This document shows positions 7,714-18,400 of a stretch of 64,000 bases of DNA, in pieces. The stretch is from CAYWRZ01 sp964460845. Lineage in GTDB: Bacteria > Bacteroidota > Bacteroidia > Flavobacteriales_D > UBA2798. The stretch's first letter is position 1. Every line of letters starts with the position of its first letter. The stretch covers positions 186,001 through 250,000 of the forward strand of contig CAYWRZ010000004.1 in the NCBI GenBank assembly GCA_964460845.1, read 5' to 3'. The translations under genes and the position numbers were made by a program. The notes below the pieces were generated by a model that saw only the letters and a list, made by a program, of their open reading frames with translations, was not told where the DNA came from and did no database searches.

Positions 7714-8646
7714 ATGCCTACCGATTTTTCAGAAACCCTTGTGATCGGAATTTCATCGCGTACCTTGTTTGATCTGGATGAGGAAGATCTGATTTTCCGC
7801 GAAAAAGGAATTGTCGAATACCGTCGTTATCAGAAAGAAAAAGAGAATGATCTTTTGCAGCAAGGCACCGGTTTTTACCTTGTCGAGGCTTTACTTAATC
7901 TTAATAAATTGTCTAAAACGCACCGTTTGGTGGAAGTGATTGTCATGTCGCGCAACAGTCCGGAGACGGGGGTGCGTGTGCTCAATTCCATTAAAGCGTA
8001 TAACCTCGATATAACTCGTTTGGCTTTTACCGGGGGGCAGCCGCTGGCGCCTTATGTAGAGGCTTTTCAGGTCGATCTTTTTTTGTCGAAAGACGAAGAA
8101 GATGTGCAGCGCATAGTGGATTCCAACACCGCCGCTGCGGCGGTGATTTACGAGCCACCTACCGGGTTCCTGCCCGAAAACTCTACCGTACGCATTGCTT
8201 TTGATGCCGATGCCGTGCTGTTTTCGGACGAGTCGGAGCAGATCTACAAAGAAAAAGGCATGGAGGAGTTCCACCGCAACGAAAGTGAAAACGAAGATAT
8301 TCCGCTCAAAGAAGGGCCGCATGGAAAATTGCTGCAAACCCTTTCGCGCATCCAAAGCCGGATGGAAAATACCACCATAGAGCTTACGCCGCTGAGGTTG
8401 GCAATTGTGACGGCGCGCAACGGCCCCTCGCACATGCGCGTGATCAAAACCCTGCGTAACTGGGGCGTTTATGTGGACGAGGCCTTTTTTCTCGGCGGCA
8501 TGGCCAAAGACAAGGTGTTGAAAGCCTTTAACGCGCATATTTTTTTCGACGATCAGGACGTGCATCTCGACGGTGCTAAAAAAGTGGTGCCTTCGGGCAA
8601 AGTGCCTTACCGCAGCGATTCGGCGTTGAATAAGCGGAAGCAATAA
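7714..8646 (+). CDS. Cytosolic 5'-nucleotidase (5-nucleotidase family, PF06189)
   Basis: Hydrolyses nucleoside 5'-monophosphates. The family includes animal cytosolic 5'-nucleotidase I and has bacterial members of about 300 residues. The 310-residue product from ATG 7714 shows the family blocks: VIGISSRTLFDLDEED near the N-terminus, VMSRNSPETGVRVLNSI, RLAFTGGQPLAPY, the acidic motif RIAFDADAVLFSDESE, IVTARNGPSHMRVIKTL and FFDDQDVHL. The frame is open further upstream to 7588, but that would overlap the previous gene and cross its terminator. A TAGCTTTG box (7688-7695) is close to the start. Confidence 0.9.
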   Translation: MPTDFSETLVIGISSRTLFDLDEEDLIFREKGIVEYRRYQKEKENDLLQQGTGFYLVEALLNLNKLSKTHRLVEVIVMSRNSPETGVRVLNSIKAYNLDITRLAFTGGQPLAPYVEAFQVDLFLSKDEEDVQRIVDSNTAAAAVIYEPPTGFLPENSTVRIAFDADAVLFSDESEQIYKEKGMEEFHRNESENEDIPLKEGPHGKLLQTLSRIQSRMENTTIELTPLRLAIVTARNGPSHMRVIKTLRNWGVYVDEAFFLGGMAKDKVLKAFNAHIFFDDQDVHLDGAKKVVPSGKVPYRSDSALNKRKQ

Positions 8647-9254
8647 GTGCTTATAGGCTTGTATGCATTTTCATAAAAAGATATTCTCTTTTTAAAATAG
8701 CTTTAATTTGTTGGTAAAGAGAGGTGCTTTGCTGCTCTTGTATGTAAGAGGGGAGCGTTTGGAAATTAAACCCGTTTCAATGTGGATTTAAGTTTGAACT
8801 GATCTTAAATTTCATTCATTCATTAAATGAGCTTTAATATTGCGAAAATGTCTTTGTCCCACTTACTTATATTCTCGCATTTTATTAAACGTGAAATCAG
8901 ATAGCTGTATCGGGCTTTCCGTGGCTGCATAACCTAACAGATGAGTATGGGAAGGAAGGGCAGATGGTATTTCGGAATGAGTTTGCTCTGTATTACCCCT
9001 TTTGTTTCTGCTTTTTCCGCATCGCCCGGTTTTCGTGTTATTTGAGCTTGTGTGCCGATCACCCTTTTTCTGTGCTGCTGTATAATTTTTATACCACTTC
9101 ACGCAGGCGTATTCTTCCAGCGTTTTATCCAATTGAAAAAATGAGTAACAAGGATCGGTCTTTTTGAGGCGATTATCGGTTTTGTCTATTAAAACCTGTG
9201 TTGCTTTTTCATCGAAATTTCATCGCTTTTTATCTGCTCCTTTCTTTTTAAAAA

Positions 9255-9300
9255 CGCTATGAATAGCGAGAAGTATGAAATACTTCTCAAATTTTTATTT
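9255..9300 (+). terminator. Two adjacent hairpins followed by a T-rich tract
   Basis: CGCTAT-GA-ATAGCG (9255-9268) is followed directly by GAGAAGTAT-GAA-ATACTTCTC (9268-9288) and then AAATTTTTATTTTG. The second hairpin has terminator geometry, yet the nearest plus-strand gene ends 600 bp upstream. It may terminate an unrecognised transcript. Confidence 0.4.
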
Positions 9301-9330
9301 TGATAGACCTGATCGAAAAAGAAATTTTTG
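9300..9330 (+). promoter_or_regulatory. Candidate promoter of the RHS gene
   Basis: TTG (9300-9302), 20 bp, then AATTTTTG (9323-9330), which is one mismatch from TAnnTTTG. It would give a leader of about 80 nt before the ATG at 9419. Confidence 0.35.
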
Positions 9331-9418
9331 TAAAGGATAAACCACTCTTTTTGACGTATAAAAAAATAAATAAGGTCAGTGTTCCGTTTTTATATTACTT
9401 ACTATATACCTGCTTGTT

Positions 9419-12400
9419 ATGAGTATCCTGCGTAGTATCTGCTTTATAGCAGCAGTATCGACTTGTGTCGTAAATTCAGTATTCGCCCAGCTTGCCGGTG
9501 GCAGCGGCAACAACGAGCTTGCTCCGGGCACCGAGGTAAAACCCACCGAACTTTCGGGTGGCGGTTACACCGGCGATGTCAACGTGTTCACGGGCGCCTA
9601 TTCGGCAGCCTATCCCTTGGGGTCGGTATCTACTCCCGGCGGCATCGGCTTTTCGCTTTCGCTGCATTATTCGCCCTCATTTATTACGGGCAATACACCT
9701 TCGGTATCGGCGGGTATTCCTTATGGCGAAGGCTGGAGCCTGAATGTGCCCACGGTGTCGGTGACCACCGATGCGTTTCACAAGTACAGCGATTTGGCGG
9801 TGTGTGATATTGACAATAGTGACCTCTACAACGAACATACGCAGCTTTTCGGCATCAATGAAGCGGAAGAAGAAGGTGATTTGTATTGGTTCGCTCCACA
9901 GGTAAATTTACCGGGTGCATCGGGTCGTGCGGTACTCAAAGAAATACGCACAAATGCCCCTTATTCCTTAGTGTTTGTACTGAATACCTTTGAAAGTTAT
10001 ATCGAGCTTCATTTCGACGGCAGCAACTGGATGGTAATCCTTGACAATGGAACGGTTTATGAATTTTCACTTTTGCAATACAATTACCGCACACCGTCTA
10101 ACCAACGGGTATTCGATTACACAGTGCAGTCACAGATTCTTTCGGAGAACTCGCTGGGCGATGCACGCAATCAGGCGTTAGCCAATGTGATTGTTCCGAA
10201 AAAAGATATGGCCGTGTGGCATTGCACGGCGATTTACAATCGCAATGTGCCGGTCAATCAGGGTGTGCGTTTTGAATACCAAAAATTCGGTGCGTTCAAT
10301 TATTTCAAGGAGTACTATCAACAAGATTTGTATCCGCAGCTAAAAGCAAAGCTGGCACTTACACAGCATGGATACTTCCCCGAAATTATCGCTTATACCG
10401 ACGTGATGCTGACCCGTGTCGAAGCGTATGATGCGCTGAGCGCAATCGAGGTATTGGAACTCGATTACCAATCGCTTGGTCAGTCGTTGATGAGCCAAAC
10501 GGTAGATATGCTCAATTTCCGGAGTAGCGGGGTTTCGCGTATGGATTCGCTGTATAGCTACAAGACCGCTTTTGTACAGGGCGATGCCACGAATTTCATA
10601 AACTGGACGCGTTACGTGCATCAGCGTTCCGACGAAGCCTATTACCTGGGTAATGATGATTTGACCGATGCGATTTCCCCTTCCAATCCTTATATGCGCC
10701 TGTACAATGGTAGTTACGAATACTTGCGCAGGGCAGTCACTTCCGCTACGGACATAGCCTTTGACCATGCGTTTGTGGAGAGTCCGCGCATGGGACTTTC
10801 GTCGAGCGGCAACTGGGATAAATTCATACCCGGCGATATTTACGAGGTGCGTGCCCAGCTTAGCAACGGGCATTTTCCGGCTAATTCTCCGGCCGGTATC
10901 GGCACGGTTGACATCAATGTCGTTTCCGGGAAAAACGGAGCCGACGGTCATGCCGCAAATACCCGCTTGGGCGTATTGGACTATACCAATTCGCGCGGGC
11001 AAACGGTGTTCTCCACCTTTAACCAATCGGTGAAATGGACAACCGGAGGCCGTGTGACGGCCATTGACGGAGGCGGTATCACCACTTCCAACCTGTTCGT
11101 GATGCCGCACTTGCCGCAATCTTTCGGTGGGGTGCATATCCAAATCGGCCCTGGAAATTCGGATAACGATTTCAGTACAATCCCCGACGACAGCCGCCTA
11201 TCGTATATAGTGAGCGGCACGGCTTATCCTTCGGCTTACCAAACCTATTACCACACCTGGATAGGCTCCTCTTCTTACAAGCTGCTTTCGGGCGACCGGG
11301 TTCCGCATAATTTCGGGGTGGGCTTGCCTTGGGCGATGACCAATATCCTGTATGCACCGCTGTCGGGTGGCAATCTTCCGGGTAGCGTATCGCAATCATC
11401 CCAATACCGTTTTTGGTGGAACAAAAAGCTGCCGACCGGCCTGCTGCTTTGGGACAACAAACCCACGCTGCTCGACGAGCAGGTGAAGCTCAAAAAGCTG
11501 GAGGTAATACGGTATTCCAAAAACCCGTATATGCTGGCCGAAGTTCGTTCGTATAAAATCAACGGTGCTGTGGGTGAGCATGAAAACGGGCAGCGCATGA
11601 CCGCCCGCGTACTGCTCGAATACGAAGTAAAAACCGACAATCAGATAGCCGAGAACAAAAATTACGACAATGGCGACCCCTTGGCTTACGGCTCCAATTT
11701 TACGCAGAATATTTTCGTGCTGAAAAGCATAAGCGGCACGCCGGTCGAACCTACCACGGCTACCCCCGAACCCGTAGCTTCACTGAACCGTTCGGAGCTT
11801 CCGACCACACACTTTGCGTATTCCTTCCTTACGCGCACGCTTCCGCAGACCTACCACGACACCTTGTTCATTGCCCGTCGTGGTGTGGCGCTAACGAAAG
11901 TAACCGATAACCTCGGTGGGGAGACCTTTATTACGTATTACGACCCTTCGGTAAAAGCGCTTTGGTCTAACCGTTATGTGGGGCAGCGGTATTGTGGAGG
12001 CAATTTGCCCGAAGACGGATTGGGTAAGCCGGTAGTGGCCGAGGTACAACCCCTTGTGCGTTACATAGAGCGTGTTTACGAGCAGAGCGGGCAGCCCGGT
12101 TATGCGCCAAAACGCATGGAATATGAATATTCGAGCGAGCTGGTTTATAAAGCCGACCAGCCGAAACTGACCGAGGCGCATTTCCGCAATTCATTTGTAC
12201 GCAGCACGCAAAAAGGTTTTGCGTGGACAAAAGTATATCAGCCCGAAATCGAGCCGGGCAAGCGTCCCTACACCGTGTATTATCATATCGGACAGGGTGC
12301 TGCTGCGAGCAACAATGGCTTCGATGCCAAAGAGAAATACCTGTACTACGGCAGGCCCCACCGGGTCGAGCAGTACGACGGCGATAACGTTTTGCTGGAA

Positions 12401-15400
12401 GAAACCTTGTTTGATTACGGGCATACACTGGCGTATAAAAACGCGGTTCGCCGCAATTATCCACAGAAAGGAGCGGGAAGTTATCAATATGAAGATTATT
12501 ACAAAAACATCCATTCGCAACCTTTTATCGGTTGGGCGTATGCCGACAGGCTTATCGTGGACGGTGTAGCCTTACCTAACCGCAGTACGCGCATCCGCGT
12601 GGAAATAAGCGCTTATCCGAATGGCGATAGCCTTTATTTTTCGGAGTACCATCGGGTGTGGACGACCGACAGTGCACGCTTTGATTTTGGTTTCGGTGAG
12701 GGTATGCCGCTTTCGGGGCAACTTACTGATATACCCTGGAACCGCCGTTCTTACATCCGCGTTTTTGTGGACGCGGAGCCTTCCAATGCCTATATACTTT
12801 TTGGTACACGGAGCTACAACCCTATGCCCGACAATCAGGCCTTGGCGGGAACGACCGAAGTGGAGAAAAAACCGAAATTTTACGAGTATTACTTTGGCCA
12901 TCATACCACGCAGTATAACCCTTCGTATTACCTCGACAGCTATTTTATAAAGACCCTAAAAAGCCGTAGTCGCACGTACGAGCGAACCGAAAGCAAGGTA
13001 CTCGAAGTTACGGCGCATCCCAATCCGCACGCCCGTGGCAATACGGTCGATCCCTTTGGTACAGGGTATCACAATACCATCGACTTTGGTGAACACCGCC
13101 AAACTTTCCTTGACGGGATAGCCGACACCACACTTTCGGACAGTCATATCGCGAATATCCTTATCCAGTATTCGCCTTTGGATGATGTGATATTGCAAGC
13201 TTTTCTGCAACGTGAGAAAACGTTTGCCCGTGGCGCTACGATAGAAGTACTGGGTGCACAGCCTGCGCTTTCTAACGCGGTGCTGCACACATTGCTTACG
13301 ACCGATTTGTCGATTAATGAAACGGACATTTACAATGTGCTTGACGCACAACCTTACCTTGCCGATACCGTGCTGCATACGCTTATGTTCCGTTTACCAA
13401 GATTTTCGCCTGAATTGGTCAGGGACGGTCTGTTGCTCAATGAATACCTGAGCAATCCTATCCTTATTAAAATGACGACGCGTGAGGGAACAAATGCGCT
13501 CTCGTCAGAAGATATGCGGGAGGTATTCCTCAAACAGGGGCACATGAGCGACCCGGTATTACGCGCCATGATTGCTTCCACCTTTGCACCTGTTTCGGGT
13601 GCTACCGCGCGCGATGTGCTGCTGAATCAACCTATCGTAAACGACACGGTGCTATTTATGGCGCTTAGTCACCCGGTATGGAACAACGACATCAAGCAGC
13701 AGATTTTGCTGGGGGTAACGCCTTATCCGTCTTATGCCATTCAGTACAACCTGATGACCCTTTTTGCGTCACCGCCTGTGATGGTGTATGCGGTGCTTTC
13801 GGGAAGTCCTTATCCCTTGCATCCGCTGATATTGGAAGAGGCGCAAAACTACCTTCCGTTTAACCAGTATGAAGCGCTCGAAGAGGCCAATCGTAACGAG
13901 AACCCGGCCAATGCGCTTTGCGGAAATCCCGTGATACAAAACCGCCTGTACATGGAGCAGGTCAGCGAGTACGAATTCTTTGAAGCCAATTACGACGGCA
14001 CGACTTTAGCCGAAGGCTACAAGCGATTGCTTGGCTTGGAAGATGTGGAAAATACCGCGCTTGCCGTTATCAAGATTAAGCACGACCCTTCCTGGCAATT
14101 GTTCCGTAAAAAGAGCTATTCACCGCAGCTTCCGGGTGCGTACTCCGAAGAAGAAAACTACTATTATTTCGACCTACAAAACCGGTACGACCGGCATCCG
14201 TTATATTACGACCCGAACGTATATACGTTGGAACCCGACGCCAATAATCCGGGCGACACGCTGATTTACTGGGGCAACCCTACGCAGCGGTATTATCCGC
14301 TTGAACCTGATGGTGCGGTAAAGACGCGCGAGAACAATGTACGTACGCTTGTATTCGAGCAGCGCGGCACACAGAAAAATCAATTGGATGCAAAACCGCT
14401 TACCCGCGCTAACTGGTACATTTACGATACGCAATGGAACGATATAGATACGCCTTTGCCCCTTACCGATACGCTTGTCAGCACTCCCTGTCCGGGCGGC
14501 GGAAGCACGGGCGAGCCTTCGGAACCGAACGGTTGCCGTACCTATAAATATACCACGTGGGATAAAATGGTAGCCGATGTGCCGTTTTTGTATTGCGCGT
14601 ATTCCTATCAGGATGTGATTTGGTTTTGCCCCTTCAGGGCTGTCGATTATGACGACCCGGAAGTTAATGTATTGTTTTGCAACCCTAACAGTACGCCCGT
14701 GTCGGTGTTGGAGCCTCGAGCGATGTCGCCCGTAACGGGTCTTACGCGCGGACTTTTCCTACGCGAAACGGTCGTGCAGGTGGATACACTTTTGAACGGC
14801 AGCTTCGGCACGCAGCGCAACCATGCTACAACGCAACCGCTGCTTGACTTTAAGTATGTGGGTCTCGACAGCATGAACCGTCCTCTATACAAACCATTGT
14901 ACCCCTACGATACCTTACGCACTAGCTATGTGCATGAGCGTAATCGTTTTGGTTTGCCTCAGCTCACCGAAGACGCAGCAGGACTGAAAACGCGGTACTA
15001 TTATCGCGCCGGAGAGCGCGTATGGCATCTTAATCCCGGTTGTGCCTATCAGAGCCACATGACCCTGGAAATACCCGACCAGGGTATGCCTTACAAAATG
15101 GTAAGCGGCTACGGACTTGCCGATTCATTGGTGTCGCACCTGGAATACTACCCCAACCATGCCTTGAAGAAAATAACCTCGGCCAATGGCGAGACCATGC
15201 AATATGAGTATGACGAATACGGCCGTTTGGCACGCACGCTCATAAACGGCAAACCTGTTTCGGTGTATAGCTATCACCATTGGCAGAATAATTTCATGCA
15301 GGATTTCCATGCCCGTACCCAGCAAAACTATGTGGAAAGCGTGATTTTGCAGGGAGCCGATTCGGCCGCGCAGGTGAGCCGCAGCTATGTCGATCCCTTG

Positions 15401-18400
15401 GGGCGTGCCTATAATGCGCTGACCTGGACGACCAGTGATTACACCGCTTCCTTACCCGTACTTCGCACCATCCATTCGGGCGAGGTGCGTTACGATGTGT
15501 GGGACAGGGTATTCAAAGCCTACAAGCCTTTTGTCTATACCGACAGCACGGGAGCCTCTGCTCCACGAGCACGTGTAAACACAGCGGTGACGGGCGCTCC
15601 ATTACATACCACGTTGCAAGCCTATGAAAACAATCCCCGTTCGCGCGTGCTGCGTTCGGCGGCTTATGGGGTGGCGCTTAGCGATGTGCATACCGTGAGG
15701 TTGAAATACGATTTCATCAATGCTATCATGCTGTCGTGCGAGCTGAATTTGAGCCTCGAAGAATATACGCTGTTGACCGGAGGCACGGGCCTGTTTATGC
15801 GGCACCAGACCACCGACGAAGACGGCAAGCGGGCAATCACATACAGCAATGCGCTTGGGCAGCAGGTTGCCATCAAGCAATACGTGAATGACACGGAGAC
15901 CGCCATTACCCTGTTCAGCTACGATAGTCAGGGTAATATCGCTCAGGTGATAAATCCCGAGAAACAACGCATAAGGTATTCCTACAACCTGCTCGGGCAG
16001 CTTTACGAAAAAGAAAGCGTCGATGCCGGAACCGTGAAATACATGTACAACCGCAGCGGGCAGGTCACTTACGTGCAGGATGCCAACGATGCAGCGGGCG
16101 ACAATACCGTAAAAAGCTATAGAAAATACACCTATGATAAATTCGGCAGGCTTGTAAAGCAGAGCCGTGTGCGTTTGCAGGGTTTGGAAGCGAATGCGGG
16201 ATTCAATCCCTTGTGTTACGAAAAAGTACTCGAAGGCGTGGAAGGTGGTTTGCCGCTGGTGATTAATACCGGAGGCTGTAATACCTCTCCATACGCGAAC
16301 TATGTCTTCAGCAGCCGTGCCACGTTAGATTGGCTGGCAGATGTGGAAGTGTATGCAGATGTCGCACCTTGTTCGCTGGGCTTCGTGCGCCGGAACATCG
16401 CCTATTATTTCGACCCTATCAGCGAAAGAAAAGAAAAGGAGCTGTTTTACGGAGGCAATGGACGTCAGGGCATAGTTTCTTCAAACATCCACGCCAACGC
16501 GCTTACGATGCTTGATTTGCCGCGCCATGTAAAAGGCAGGCTCAGTCATACGATTAGCTATTCCCATGCCGATTTCAATAGCACCAACGGACAGGTGCAA
16601 TACCAATGGTACGGGTACGATGCCGACGGAAGAGCGGCGTGGAGAATGGAACAATTTAACCCGAACCACATTACCCAAACCCACAAAGGCTTATTGGTGC
16701 GGACCGATTATCCTATCTATAATTTACGGGGCAGTCTGCTGGAAGAAAATGTGGACGTGAACGGCGATATGCAGCTTGAATTACAGTACCGCTATACCTA
16801 CGACGAGTATAACCGTTTGAAAGAAGTGTATCTCAAAACAGGTGGTGCTTTTGCGAAGGGTGTTAGATTGGCGGCTTACAGCTACGACGATGCGCTGGGT
16901 CACGTCACCGAAACCCGTTACTACAAAGACAGCGAAGCGAGCAGCAGCAAGGTAAGTGTGCAGGTTGACACCATTCGCTACCAATACGATGTGCGTCAAC
17001 GCCTGACCGGTATGCACTCGCAGTTTTTTGATTACAGCCTGTACTACGACCAGCAAATACCGCAATGGAACGGCAGGGCGGTACTGGCCGATACCAACCA
17101 TAACGGGAATATCAATGCGACGATGGCAACCCGGAATTTTCCCGATCAACCGCGTAACACGCTGGTTTACGGCTACCGTTACGACGGGCTTAATCGTCTC
17201 ACACAAGCCGATGCGATAGTCTCTGCACACGTACAGGGACAGGGTGCAAACTCTCCGCATTTCACCATGGGTGACAGCTACTACCAATACGACAAGGTGG
17301 GCAACCTGAACCATTTGAAACGGTACAAAGCTTATCTCGAAGTGGACACCGTCAACACACACGTGGACGAATGGGCATATCAGTATGCACAGGGCACCAA
17401 CCGCCTGACGCAGGTACAGGGACAACAAGGCACGCCCAATGGCAGCTTCACCTACGATGCCAACGGAAACGCACTAACCGATGACCTGCACATCAGGGGT
17501 ATAAATGCGACCATTTACGGGCGGGGCAATTTCCCTTTCAGGCAGACGCGTACCGAAACGCCTCCAGGCATCGCTTATTCGATGGCTTACCTCTACGATG
17601 CGGGAGAATCGCGTATCTTTAAGAGCGTGAAAAACGAGACGGCAGATACGGTAGCTGTGGCGGAATACTTTCTGTATGGAGGTTTCGGTCAGGAGTTGGG
17701 CAAGTTGGATATGCTTACTGGTGAATGGAGCTGGTATGTGTATGATGTGGGGCGTTTCGCGGAATTCATTCCGAAAACCAATCAGCAGCCTGTTTATTAT
17801 GGCGGCGACATTGGTACCAGTAATCTTGTGAAAATACCTGCCACCGCAAGCGGTACGCTTTCTGCGGGTGGTTTTACCTACCTCAATTACACACACTATT
17901 CCGACAGCGCCGTGAACGCCGTGCGTTTCCACATCACCGACCACATTGGTAATGTAAGGGGCATATACACCGCAGCGGTCACGCATAGCCCGATTACCAT
18001 CGACTACGAGACGGTATATCAGGCTGACTATTATCCCTATGGAAAAGTGATGATGGAAGGTGCACAGGTGGTGGAGGCAGAGTTTGGTTATCAGGGCAGT
18101 CGTAAGGAGAAGGATATTCCTTTTGACAATTACCACACGCTCTTCCGTAGTCTGGATGCGGAGTTGGGACGGTGGAGAGGGGTGGATCCTCTTGCGAGCA
18201 AATATCCTTCGATTAGCCCTTATTCTCATGTGCTCGGAAATCCTATGATGTATGTGGATGAAGATGGAAGAGAACCGATTGACCCCAGAACGGGCAAACC
18301 TATGCCACTTAATTTATATCGTGCATCCGTGTACGATACAGAATATATTCATAGAACTAAATTTAAACCTGTAAAGGATAAAGATTTATATTCGAGAGCC

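Larger units (their letters stand above)
8647..9418 (+). other. 772-bp gap before the RHS gene, no convincing gene
   Basis: The region is AT-rich with only short overlapping frames that lack family features. It holds a CATTCATTCATT microrepeat (about 8813-8823), two adjacent hairpins near 9255-9288, and a candidate promoter near 9300-9330. I see no tRNA-like or riboswitch-like sequence. A decayed gene or an untranslated RNA is possible. Confidence 0.5.

Noticed and set aside
8863..9167. Two overlapping short frames on opposite strands
   Set aside because: Low-complexity, no conserved features and no promoter or terminator placement that would favour either.
10340..18229. Several 160-270-residue minus-strand frames within the RHS gene
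   Set aside because: The RHS reading frame is supported along its entire length by YD repeats and core; the antisense frames have no features.
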